Shown in pieces: positions 11,936 through 24,340 of a stretch of DNA of 64,000 nt. The position numbers and the translations under genes are program-made. This DNA comes from Lepus europaeus (lineage: Eukaryota; Chordata; Mammalia; Lagomorpha; Leporidae): assembly GCF_033115175.1 (NCBI RefSeq), contig NC_084844.1, positions 33,079,885-33,143,884 on the forward strand, written 5' to 3'. The first letter of the stretch is position 1, and each line of letters begins with the position of its first letter. The notes beneath the pieces were generated by a model. It saw nothing but the letters and a program-made list of their open reading frames with translations. It ran no database searches and was not told the DNA's origin.

Positions 11936-12405
11936 GCGAGTCTCTGCTCGGCATCACCTGCGGTGCAGCCCCTCCCACCTGTGCTCCAAGCCGAATCTCC
12001 TGCTGTTCCGGGGCACCTCCCACCTACCTTGGTGATTAGTTCTTTGTGCATCAGGCGTCCTGAATACTGAGACTCATGGGTGCAGGGAAAAATCAGCAAA
12101 ATGCACGTTTTCATGGCCCTACTAACTTGGACGATTTAGGGATGTGGCAAAACCTCTGAAACCTACAGTCCAGTCCAATTTAGGATGTGGTCTCCCTTCA
12201 GGCGCTGCACTACCTCTACCTTTGCTTTGGTGTCTCCCAACTCTTCCTGTTGTACCCAGGGGGAATGAACCGCCTACCTGAAGTCACGGGGACAGTTTTC
12301 AGAGGCAGCGGCACTGAAATTGGACTTTGCTGAATGTCTAGGGGCTCGCAGTGGAGAAAATGTCTGAGGATTGGCTGTGAGGAAAGCATTCAAGACCTAG
12401 GAAAG

Positions 12406-12610
12406 CAGGTGCAGGGAACCTTTTTTCTGCCAAGGGCCATTTGGACATTTATAACATCATTCACAGGCCGTACAAAATGATCAACTTAAAAATTAGTCTG
12501 CTATAGATTTGTTGAGTTTCAAGTGCCACCTGCATTTGCCTTGGCAGGGCCAGGCCAAATTACTTCAAGGGCTTTACACAGTCCCCAGGGGCAGGCGTTC
12601 CCCACCCCTG
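12406..12610. mobile_element. hAT-like MITE
   Basis: Terminal inverted repeats: left caggtgcagggaacc, right ggcgttccccacccctg (reverse cagggGTGGGGAACgcc). The element is 205 bp. Flanking 8-mers taggaaag and taagctat match only partly, so the target duplication is eroded. Confidence 0.5.
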
Positions 12611-15600
12611 TAAGCTATGACACTGTCTCCGTCTTCTCTTCTGAAAGACCACTCTCATTCTCTGTGCCTCCTCCCCCACCACTGTTCTTCTTCAGAGATC
12701 CCTGAGCACCTGTGGTATTGGCAAAGCATCAGGACTCCCTGTATTTAACAGGACTGCCCTGGAATGCTGGGATAGACTGTGGGGTTCCGGGAAGGTGTAG
12801 GCCTCCAACTCTCCCATAGGAAGTTGCTCACAGATCCCCACTGCAGAATGGCTCCCTTCTTATTGTATGCCTGTTTCTCCAGCTACTACTTTTGTCCTCC
12901 ATCTAGCAGAGAAATGCACATCTTCTTTAATGCCTATTGATGGAAGCTGACATGATCACAGCTGGCCTACGTCTGAGTCCTGCAGTAATCATATGCAGCT
13001 CAGGGCAGGTGCATGGAGAGTAGGAAGGGGGTTGCCTTGGGGGTGATGACACCATAGCATAAGGACAGTTTCCCCAAAGTCTCGCTCCCTCCTCTTCCTT
13101 AACTCCGACATGCCTCTTTCCCCTCCCCGCCCCTTTTGCACTTAAGACTGATTTCTCTCTGGCTCTTTCCCCAACATTAGCAGAGGTAGAAATGAGTTCA
13201 GAAGCAGGGGGTCTGGGGATCCAGACTCCTCCGAGTCATATTTCTGAACCTGGCTGACTCTGAAGGACCATGGCAGGAAAGGCTCTGGTAGCTCCCAATT
13301 GCCCCCAAGACTGATAAAGACTTGGATTCCCATCCCAGTCTCTGAGGCTGGCTCTCTGTTAGCAGCCTGTAGAGAACTGGCACATCTCCCTTAGCCTTGG
13401 ACCTGAACACTGACTGCCAGAGCTGCTGGACCAGTTGCTGGAAGGGCTTGTTCCTTCCACTCCTCCTTGGTCTCCTTGTCCTCTTCTCCAGCTGTCATGC
13501 TGAAAGAACAGCTCACTGGCAGAACAGAACGTCTACCTCAGGTGGCCATCTTTAGCCTGGGCTGACAGCCAAATTGCAGGTGCACCTCACTTTGAGTAAA
13601 CTCCGTAGAGAATGAGGATTTACAAAAGCTCTCGGGAATTCTTCCTGCATGATTAACAGTTACTTACACTAGGAAGGATTCACTCCAACAACAGTAGTGA
13701 TTTTAAGTTCTTATTTTAGGGCCTGGGAGGGAGATGGGAAGTCAAGCTACTCAGGATGAAAGACAGTTCCTGAAATTATGATGCAAGTCAGTGGTGATAC
13801 AGAATGTGAAGTATGAAAATGCATTCCCTCACATGATAGGACAATTTCTGCAGTCATGTTTACTTGACCCTGCTGGTCTAGGGCCAAGATCTGTGTCAAG
13901 TGCCTGTCTTGAGAAGAGAGACTAGTCAGTTCTCTGTTCTCTGGGTAGGCCTAGACAATGTGCTACATCCCACAGATCCAAAGGAAACCCTTGACTTTCC
14001 ATTTCTTGGGAACTACATGGGCCTTCATTGCCCAAAGGTAGGTGGCCAAAAAAAAGCTGGAGGCCAGGCCACTGCAGACCGAGTCAGTATCCAGCACTGG
14101 ATCATTACACACTGACCTGCCTGCCCCTACTTTAACAAATCAGGAGATTACCCAGTAATCTGCCAAGGTCGGGCCAGCTGTGGTAGAGATTTATAGGCCC
14201 CACAGGCACGAATGGCATTCTTCAGCTTATAAGACTTTTAAGGAGGAAATGGAAAGGGTGCAGGACTGAGGGCCAAGTTCTCTAGGACAGGGAGGGAAAA
14301 GCGAGTGTTGTTCCATGAACAGACTGGACTTTTTGCCCAGTGATTCTTGAGGATACTAAAGTGAAAATTTCCATTATTCCCTCTACATCCCAAGCCAAGG
14401 ATTCTCCAGAGAGGACCAAACCACAGGGATCCTTGAGAAGAGACACCTGGATAGCTATGAGTGGAAAGATTTAACTAGCAACTCAGTGAAATAACACTTC
14501 CCTTGGTTCCCAAGACAAAACAGCACAAGGAGCACTCTTCCTCCAGCTGTGTTCAATGAGTCAATAAAAAGGCTAAAGCTATTATCACAGGAAGTTTGGA
14601 AAGCCTCGATCCTATATAAAACAGATGTAAGTGTTCCAAACCGTGATTAAATGAAGTGTCAGCTCCATCTCGGTTTGCTGTCTCATGATGCCATCCACTT
14701 GGGTACTCACCATCATCTCCCTGAGCAGCTTCCTAGGAGGCAGCAGGGCTGTTTTAATTGCCCTTGCCTGCCTTTAAGTGCCCACCAGTGCCTGGCACAC
14801 TGTTGATCCTCAGTGATCTGATAAATCTAGTTGAACACAAAAGGGCAAGGGACCCCAGCTTAAAGCCTTTTCCACATAAAGTCTTAGAGCATGAGAAGAA
14901 ATGTTCTAAACCTCTCTTTTCTTTTGGGTAGCACAGGGACCCAAATCTGTGGCCACTGCCTTTGGCCTGGCTTCCCGAGCCTTACCCAAGATGCTTTCAG
15001 GGGCCGTTTCCATCCTGCAGTCAGTCTGGTGCTGTCCAGCCTCCCTTCTCCATGGCACTGAGACACCGACCACACCAACATCCACCACCCCTCCCCTCCC
15101 TCTCCAGCCAGCCCAATTCCGAAGTGCACATCTGGAGAAGCAGTGCTTTAAAAAACCATCATCACAGGGAACTGATGAAGCTCCAGAGGTATTAAGCAAT
15201 CCATCATAACATTTGTGACCGGTTAACTTTAATTTGTCAAAATAAATCTGCAGAATTTTGCATGTTAGTAATACAGTGCTGGTATTGACAGTAAAATCAT
15301 CTGCTTACATAGAAACCTTCATTTAGGAGCACACCTTAGGAGGGAAATGGGTACACAATGAAAGGCAAACGCAGGCCGAGCAGCAAGCCCTAGAGCACAG
15401 CAGGCTGGATGTCAGAGTTAGGATAATCTAATACAACTGTTCAGCTGCCACTCTGATAAAGGGGAAGCTCTCAACCAGGTGACAACCAGGAGGGAACAAC
15501 AGACTCTGCCTTTTCGTACAGTGGTGGCCGTCGTGCCTTCAACACCTGGTTGAATCAGTTCATCAGCATCAAAACTCAATTGCAGTTCCCAGACATGGAG

Positions 15601-15679
15601 AATTTCACCACAGCCGATTTGCCCCCTTTTCAGTGACCCGCCCTCACCCCATCCTGCCAGCAACTCTCTCCCTCCCAAA
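12611..15679. other. Repeat-poor sequence beyond the VEZF1 3' end
   Basis: About 3 kb with no CSINE and no recognised exon. A short MIR-like end (gtgcctggcacactgttgat) lies at about 14775-14840. Many short open frames, none with splice or start context I trust. Confidence 0.45.
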
Positions 15680-18179
15680 AGAAGACACAATGTGGCTTTA
15701 TTATTGCAGACAAGCTTCTCGAGTGAATAAAGAATGCATACAAAATAGCATTTTAACTGAAGTCATACAATGAAGTCTCACTCCTGTTTATTATACAATG
15801 AATTGATAAAACAATCATTTCTAGTATATATCTTTTTTTTTTCCTTGTTTTAATTACTAATACTTTCAGGGTTCTGACGACCACACTCCAGCCTGGAGTT
15901 AGGGCCCATACCTGCCCCCACTGAGGACTGCTCTTTGGACCACTGTGGAGGAAGCCCAGGCTGTTCAACTCATGGCAGACGGTGGCTGTCAGCCCACAGA
16001 GAAAGACAGGTCCCAGCAGGCAGAGTCAGAACCTATTCCAAGGTCTGCATGCTAGGAAACGTGGGCCTCCTTGCAATATGGCCACTGCCCTCCCAATCCA
16101 GGCCTCAGCAGGCCATTCTTGGGCCTTCTCTACATGGGTCCTTCCAGTAGTCCACACACAATGCTCTACATATTAAAAACAAACCATTTTGTACTGTGGA
16201 TAAGAACAGTTGTAACAAAGTCATAGCTACATATTTTTCTCTACATTTTGTTTATTGAGACAAACTAATTAAAAGGCACAAACATAGGGCATGTTTACAT
16301 GGACATTATAACAAACATATACATTAAAAGTGTAGGAATGTGTTGCCTTCCTGCTAAACAGAAAGTTCCTAAGCTTTTATATATACAAAAGTTGTACAAT
16401 TTAATGTCCTAAAGTACAAAAGATCATTTATAAAATTATTTTACACTAAGTACTATTTATTTATTTATTTATTTACTATGTAGTTCAACCCCCTAGAACT
16501 GTTTTGTATAATGACACACAGATACCTGTCCCTGATGTAGAAAGTCTGCCTCAGATGCAAGGTATTTTGATGCTTGAACTGACACAGTGGGGTATAAACG
16601 GAAGTCATCCAGTTTGATAGTCCTGCAAACATTCTGCAAGATTAACACAACTAATTTCCATTTCTCTGAACTGCAAGATTAAAAGATGAATAAAAACCAA
16701 AAATATATTGCAACTTAAAAAAAATCATAGCATCTTGGTTTTAGTTAACTTTTTTTTCCCAAGCATAATGCTTTAAAAAAATATTAAGTGTGGCATGATG
16801 GTGTAGAGTATCTGTTTCCCTAGCTTTTGGTTTCTACTTTATGTACAGAGATAAAACATCCTGCTAAGAAATAAAAAGCACATGTCTCAACATGCACAAT
16901 CATTGCTGGGTTTCTACAGGGAGTGCAGACAGCTGTCTCCCTGAAAACACCACAAAGCTGATACAAGTGTTTTCTCAAAGAAAAAAAAAAGTGATGTCCA
17001 TATTTACAAAGTTGAACCAATCTGCACAATACATGATTAATAAATGGAAGGAGAATTTTTTTAAAAAACGATACACTCTGCTTGTTCTGAAGGGGCATAC
17101 TACCTAGTTAGTGGTTAGAATAAAAACTGTATACAATTTAATATAAGACATCAACTCTAATGAGCAACTAACACCTCTGTTCCTGTTGTAACATCAACAG
17201 GTTCTGATTGGGAGAGAGGGGGGCATCACATCCCAGTGCCTCCAGCGTCTTCCAATTTAAAGCAGTATATTTGAACTGTTCCAAAGTACTCCTTGGCTCC
17301 TCAACAGGAATCTCACTGGCCTCCATTTTTTTAGGAGCCTGCCTGTCCGCAAACTTGACTTCTCCTTTGTCAGCTGCGGCTTTTTTCTTTTTTCTTTCTT
17401 TTTTTTTTTTTTTTTTTACCAAAACACAATTTGTATATTTTATTTTTTGTTTTTTAAATTTTTTTAAAAAGTCAACTACAGTGCTATATTCCATCAGGAT
17501 TAATATGCTGAGTAATATTTACATCTCCAAATATCAGGTCACAATCCCTATTATATGTTGAAGTTAGAATGATAAATTATCATATGCTTTGCATATCAGA
17601 GCTGGTATCACCTTTCCCATAGGGAATGCTGCCTGAAATTAACATATTCCCAAAGGTAAAATGCATATTCTCTGAAATGCATTTTATTATGACAATGCAT
17701 GTATTTACTTATAAAAACAATAGACAAAGACAATTCTACACTAGCTCTCAATCTGTGGATTTAGAATTTCAGGTTAAAATCAGCCATCCACTTTGTAGAG
17801 GGAGAAGAGCTCTGCTAGTGTTTAGAATAAAATGATTTTTTGGGATTAGAAACAGTAATGCTGTTTTATTTTGAAGTGGGTTTTGCCTTTTTATGACTGG
17901 TTTTAATTCTGGCATTTCATCTTGCCAACTAATATTCTGTTTAAGCAATGCTGTCAGCTAAAAGGAATTTCTGATGAAACTAAAGTGGTCCAGTGATAAG
18001 TTACATGTACACCCTACTTTGAACAATCCCAGCCAAATTGGAGAAAAATGCTACTACACTCTTATTAACTAATGGAATAAAACCTTCCAATTTCATGGTT
18101 TACTTTTTGCTTTAATCAACTAAGAGCAGGTTGCTGGTAAATATTTACTTTAACCCATATTTTGACTTTATAATACTGT
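15680..18179 (-). other. VEZF1: VEZF1 3' UTR (approximate 3' end)
   Basis: Unique, AT-rich sequence with no CSINE downstream of the VEZF1 stop, in keeping with a retained 3' UTR. On the minus strand AATAAA occurs at 16250-16255, several times in the 16454-16475 TTTA repeat, at 15787-15792 and at 15697-15702. The last is followed by a T/G-rich stretch and is my choice of distal end. A long poly(T) at 17400-17418 (poly(A) in the transcript) lies inside. The true end needs transcript data. Confidence 0.55.
16454..16475. repeat. (TTTA)n microsatellite in VEZF1 3' UTR
   Basis: About five TTTA units, which read as repeated AATAAA on the transcript strand. Confidence 0.85.
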
Positions 18180-18607
18180 TTACCAAGGCGGTGATGTAGG
18201 CAAAGCTTGGGGCAAGAAAGGCATGCTCTCTACAGGCCTCATTGCTATATTGAGAGGGGCGGCTAAGGTCATAGGTGTGGGCAGGTTCATTGGAGATGTG
18301 ATTGTGACAGGATGTGCTATATTCACTGGGGCAGTGACGGGGGTGGGGAGGTTGACTGGGGTGGTGAGCGTTAAAGGAGAGGTCATGGATAATGGACTGG
18401 TTATAGTTACAGGATGCCCGATGTTCATTGGGCTGGTTATGTTAACTGCACTTGAAACATTTACTGGACTTCTCATGCTCATTGCAGCTGCTACTGTGAC
18501 TGGGTTTGACATAGTCCCAGATGACACAGAGGATGTTATATTGAATGGAGTAGTGAGAGTCACAGGTGTCGTAGCAGCCGTGGAGGTTTGGCACAGGTTA
18601 GCAGCTT
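18180..18607 (-). CDS. VEZF1: VEZF1 coding exon 6 and stop
   Basis: Begins after TTTTAG with AA GCT GCT AAC (the split Glu, then Ala-Ala-Asn) and runs to a stop at 18180-18182 after PPW. It encodes the low-complexity tail with repeated ITSPM/MTSPL/LTTPV units and no zinc finger. The upstream 5.6-kb intron holds most of the SINEs within the gene. Confidence 0.94.
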
Positions 18608-21600
18608 CTAAAATGAGAAGACAAAAGGGCCTTTAGACTCTAAAAAACAGTGAACAAAATTCACAAACAGTTTCTGAATCGCCTTCTTTTAATTAAAGCG
18701 GACAAACATTTAACAAATCAAATTACAGTTTTCTCTAAGCAGTCAACAGAAAGTAGTCGTCTCAGCACAAGTCTGGGTACCAGGGATCCCAGTGGATGAA
18801 TCTCATTTCTGATGCTGTGTCTCCTGCAAAGTGACTTGTTTAACCTTACACTTTTGGTTTCAAGTTCAGATTTATTTACCTACCTTATAGCGATGTTGGA
18901 AGATCAGTTAGCTTCTGCAAGGCACTCTGGGGGCAGAGATACCAAGTAGGGCTAAGTGTTCTCATTACCACTTCATGCAGTTCCTGTGAGTTCTAAAGAC
19001 TTTCCTAGGAAGAGTCAACTACCAGCTGGCCAGGCAAAAAGAGCTTGTTTACACAGAGCTGGGCCAGCAGTTACACAGTAACAGATCATCAGAAAAGTCT
19101 TCTCACAAGGCACACAGTAACTAGCAGAGAGGAGGTGTGCACTCAGTAATATGTATCGTCAAGATTTTTAGAGGTGAAGCCACATTCTGTTATGGTTTTA
19201 AAAATATATAATTAGGGAATGACAAACAAGTTCTTTTAGTATCAACTGTTTATTTTAATCTCAGTACAGTAGTTCTAGTTAAATAATCTTGTTTTTTTTC
19301 CATTTATGTTTCTTAATTATACTTAGAAAATATTACTAAGTAGATTTACATTCTCTAATTCACTCCAATATCCACTTTTCTAATATTCACATAATCACCT
19401 ACTTTTCACTGTTTAAAAATTATTTATTTGAAAGGGTGAAAGAGAAAAAAAGAAAAGTTTCTGTCTGTTGGTTCATGGCCCAAAGGCCCACAACAGCTGG
19501 GGCTGGCTAAAGCCAGGACATTGGAACTCAATCTGGTCTCCCACATAGGTGGCAGGGACCCAACTATGTGAGCCATCACCTGCTGCCTCCCAGAATATGT
19601 ACTAGCAGGAATGGATCAGAAGTGGAGTTGTGGGTGAACATTTTGGTGCAGTGGTTAAGCTGCTGCTTGGGATGTCCACATCCCATATCTAAATGCTAGT
19701 TTGAGTTCTAGCTATTCTGCTTCTCATCCAATTTCCTGCTCTTGCATCCTGAGAGGTAACAGACTATGGTTCAAGTGTTTGGGCCTCTGCTACCCACATG
19801 AGGGACCCAGACGGAGTTTTTGGTTTTTGGTTTAGTGGGTTAAGCTGCAACCTGCAATGCTGGGATCATGTACCGGCATGGTTCAAGTCCTGGCTGCTCC
19901 ACTTCCAATCCAGCTCCCTGCTAATGCACCTGGGAAAGCAACGGAAGATGGCTGAAGTGCTTGGGCCCCTGCATCCACATGGGAGACCCAGATGAAACTC
20001 TGAAGATCTCTCTCTCTCTCCTCCCTCCCCTCCCTCCTTTCTTTGTAATTCTGCCTTTCAAATACATAAACAAATCTCTTAAAAAAAAAAAAAAAGATGT
20101 CTTAATCCCATATCTTGGAATACCCAGGTTCAATATTCAGCTCTGACTTTTTTTTTTTTTTTTTAAGATTTATTTATGTATTTAAAGAGTAGAGTTACAG
20201 AGAGAGGGAAGGAAGAGAGAGAGAAAGAGACCTTCTATCCGCTGGTTCACTCCACAAATGGCCACAATGGCTAGAACTGAGCCAATCAGAAGCCAGGAGC
20301 CAGGAGCTTCCTTGGGGTCTCCCACATGGGTAGAGGTGCTCAAGTAGTACCTGGGGCATCTTCTGCTGCTTCCCAGGTACATTAGCAGGGAGCTGGATTG
20401 GAAGTGGAGCAGCCAGGACTCAAACTGGTGCCCATACGGGATGCTGGTCCCTCAGGTAAAGGCTTTACCTGCTACACCACAGCGCCAGTCCCTCAGCTCT
20501 AGCTCTTGACTCCAGGTTTCCACTAATACAGATCTTGGGTGTCAGTAGTGATGGCTCAAATGATTGAACCCCTACCACTCACGTGGGAGACCTGGCTTAA
20601 GTTCCTACCTTTGGCCAGGCTGGTCGCAGCCTCTGTGGGCATCTGGAGAGTGAAACAGTAAATAGGAGCATTCTGTCCATTTTCCTCTTTCTCACCCCCC
20701 CTCCCTCCCTTCTGAACTCTTCTCTCTCTAAAATAAATTAAGGAAAAAAAAAAAAAAACCTCCCTCAAAGATGACACCTCTCCCCTACCAATCTACCCCC
20801 TCAACAAAATTCAGCACCATCTGCTGGTGTGCCAAAAAATGACAGCAAAGAGATGGAGCAGTTGGGCTGGCTGTGACTTGGCTGTCAAAACACAGAAATG
20901 CATTTGAAACTAAAGCTGAAGGTCTGCACCTGGTCCACAAGAAGTCAAATCCCTGACACTTGAGTTATTAGTAGCTCTTTCTTGATCAATATGATGTAAT
21001 TTTGTCATACTCTGCACTATGGATTCCCAAACCTGGCTCGTGACCAAAATCATCTATCTAGGGAATTTTTTTAAAAAAAAAGATTTATTTAGGGCATAGC
21101 AGGTAAAGCCACCACCTGCAGTGTCGGAATCCCATATGGGCGCCAGTTCAAGTCTTGGCTCCACTTCCAACCCAGCTTTCTGCTATGGCCTGGGAAAGCA
21201 GTGAGGATGGCCCAAGCCCTTGGACCCCTGTACCTACGTGGGAGACCCCAAAGAAGCTCCTGGCTCCTGGCTACAGGTCAGCCCAGCTCCAGCCGTTGTG
21301 GCTGTTTGGGGAGTGAACCAGTGGATGGAAGACCTCTCTCTCTCTGTGTCCGCCTCTGCATCTCTATAACTCTGCCTTTCAAAATAAATAAATAAATCTT
21401 TTATTTTATTTATTTATTTGAGTGGTATAGTTAGAGAGAGAAAGGGTGGGAGCGACAGAGCGAGAGAGCGAGAGATCTTCCACTTGCAGGTTCACTCCCC
21501 AAATGGCTATAATGGTCAGAGCTGGGGCGATCTGAAGCCAGGAGCCAGGAGGCTGTTCTGGGTCTCTCTCGTGGATGCAGGGGCCCAAGCACTTGGCTAT

Positions 21601-22251
21601 CCTCTGCTGTTTTCCCAGGAGCATTAGCAGGGAGTTAGCTTGGAAGTGAAGCAGCCAGGAAGAGCAGCAGTAACCAGGCCTTTAACTGGTGCCCATATGG
21701 GATGCCAACTACGTAGGGGGTAGCTTTACCTGCTATGTCACAGTCCCAGTCCCAGGAATTTTGCTAAAAAATGGATTCCCAGGAAATTCACTATTGCAAT
21801 TTAGATGGAACCTGAAAATCTGTATTTTTTAAAAGCTCCTTCCATAATGACCTGATTGACATCCAGATTTGGGGACTTAAAAATATGGCTTTATTTAGGC
21901 CTAACACTTAAAAGGACACTGCTGCTTCCGGTTTAGGTTTTTACGTCAGTGGTCTCCAATTCCCCCAAATGTGACATTTACTGACATGAATACAGAGTTT
22001 TCTAACATCAGTGGTCATTTCCAGAGAGATTCATGCTACAAATGGAAATACAATAGCATTCTGTCTCATTGAGGTCAGAAGATGAGCTGAACAATCAAGT
22101 CTTATTGTGCAAGCAAACTGAAACACAATACGGAATAGAAGCGCGCAGAGAGAAAGAGAACCAGCACACTTTTAGGTAAGGGTAGCATTGCTAAGGATAT
22201 TTTCTTATTCTCCCCAAAAGAAACAGCTTTCTTTTCTTTTCTTTCTTTCTT

Positions 22252-22285
<34 letters not shown>

Positions 22286-24296
22286 GACAGGCAGAGTTAG
22301 ACAGTGAGAGAGAGAGACACAGAGAGAAAGGTATTCCTTTTTTCGTTGGTTCACCCCACAAGTGGCCACTACAGCCGGCGCACTGCACCGATCCAAAGCC
22401 AGGAGCCAGGTGCTTCTCCCAGTCTCCCATGCAGATGCAGGGGCCAAGCACTTGGGCCATCCTCCACTGCCCTCCCGGGCCACAGCAGAGAGCTGGACTG
22501 GAAGAGGAGCAACCGGGACAGAATCCAGCGCCCCGACCGGGACTAGAACCCAGGGTGTCGGCGCAGCAGGCAGAGGACTAGCCTAGTGAGCCGCAGCGCC
22601 AGTCAAAGCAGCTTTCATTCTCTTCCCATCTCTCACCCTTTTACTACGTGCTTTTACTACAACTTGAACAATTTTACTCTTTCTCTAAGTTAAATATCTT
22701 TCAAAACATACTTTAAACCCACTATAAAATTATCATAATACTATTTTTTTTGGTTCCTACTTCCAGCCACCGTCTTTCCCCATTCTCCACTCCTTCTCCC
22801 ACCACAAAACATGTTATCAAGATAATGACACATCTTGTGCAAGATAGGGACAAGCAGCACCTGAGGAAGGGACGGAGAGCCTATCTGGACTCTCCCTCCA
22901 ATGCCAGAAGCTATATGAAAAAGGAGGTTAGTCCTTGTTTCTCTGTCCAAGCACGGGATTCTTGGAAGGAAATCTGAGGAAGGGAATAGCCACACCACTT
23001 TACACGAAAGCAAAGGATGGAAGAAACTACACAGCCCAGTAATTATACACAGAGGAGCCTATCTGTAGAGCAGTCTTTAGAATTTAAAATGAAACAGTAA
23101 GACATGGCAGAGGTAAAGGAGGCGAGAAAGAATCCAGGAATTTGTCCTGTCCTGTAGCTGGTGGTACAGTGACAAGCTTATTTACTTGAAATGGCTGTAC
23201 AATAGTACAGAAATCAGAGCCTGCATTATGGCATAGTGGCTAAAGCTGCCGTCTGCAATGCTGGCACCATATATGGGCACTTGCTCATGTCCTGGCTGCT
23301 CCACTTCCAATCCAGCTCTCTGCTAATGGCCTGGGAAAGCAGCGGAAGATGGCCCAAATATTTGGGCCTCTGTCACACATGTGGGAGACCTGGAAGAAAC
23401 TCCTGGCTCCTGGCTCCTGGCTCAGGCCTGGCCCAGCCCTGGCTGTTGTGGCTGTCTGGGGAGTGAATCAGTGGATGATGGAAGATCTTTGTCTTTCCTC
23501 TCTCTGTAACTCGACTTTCAAATAAAAACAAACAAACAAACAAAGTCCAGAAGCCAAAGCCACAACTAATAAATTGAAAAGTAAATTGAACTGACACTAA
23601 TTCTTTATAAGATACACATAAAGAAAAGCAAACCACCCTTAACTGTAGTAACAATTCCAGTACAGTCTCTAAGAGCAGAAGTACAGACATGTTAAGCTAA
23701 AGCCAGTCCTCAGTGATATGACTGAAGGAGATTAAGGAAGAGACTAAGAGAAAAGACATAAGAACTAAAGTCTGAAACATATAATAGACAGTATGCTGCA
23801 GAAAGAACAGAAAATAGCACAGCTCTAAGAAAATGAACTCATGGATACTCCAGGTTATTTCATCATCTCTACATGTGGGAATACTTACAAAAGAGTTAAT
23901 AATGCACGAAGGTTGACATCAAAATGAACATAAAAATGAAACTGAGAATAGCAAAGGACAATATTTGACTCTAAATTTGTAACAAAAAAGTAAATCCAAA
24001 GAAAGAACTGACGAGAAGAACTGATAATTTTCATTTGCTAGTAATAAAAACATATCTGGAAGTTCTGTTGACAATAACTGAACTTTCCCAGCATACAGTA
24101 TTGACATGCTTCCATACAGCTAGACTCCCTTAACTACGGTTTCTCTTCTTTGATCACTTGGCATACCAAATGAAAACGCTGTTGAAGCCGTATTTTGAAC
24201 ACTGGAAGCCCCATCTTACCTTTTTTCCTTGCTTTGACAGCTTCTTCCCACAGCCTCAGTGTCTCCACCTGCTTCCCTGGCCAGCTCGTCACATGT

Positions 24297-24340
<44 letters not shown>

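Larger units (their letters stand above)
21022..21872 (+). mobile_element. MER5A-like hAT element split by two CSINEs
   Basis: Left piece 21022-21075 (ggattcccaaacctggctcg) and right piece about 21753-21872 (ggattcccaggaaattcact, acctgaaaatctgtatttt) follow the MER5A layout. The 680 bp between them is a pair of CSINEs. Confidence 0.5.
18608..24219 (-). other. VEZF1: VEZF1 intron 5
   Basis: 5.6 kb between GTAAGA and TTTTAG. It contains about nine CSINEs, several nested, and a split MER5A-like element. No exon-like sequence was recognised. Confidence 0.8.

Noticed and set aside
15418-15690. 90-codon minus-strand frame near the VEZF1 3' end
   Set aside because: No start context, splice site or recognisable domain; a chance frame just past the inferred poly(A) site.
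17168-17494. 108-codon minus-strand frame with a lysine run
   Set aside because: It lies inside the VEZF1 3' UTR, the lysine run is just poly(A), and no family was recognised.
18223-18636. 137-codon plus-strand frame
   Set aside because: Antisense shadow of VEZF1 exon 6; its Val/Gly/Thr repeats mirror the coding repeats.
22255-22284. Long T run as a terminator or microsatellite of interest
   Set aside because: It is the poly(A) tail of a reverse young CSINE with matching target duplications.
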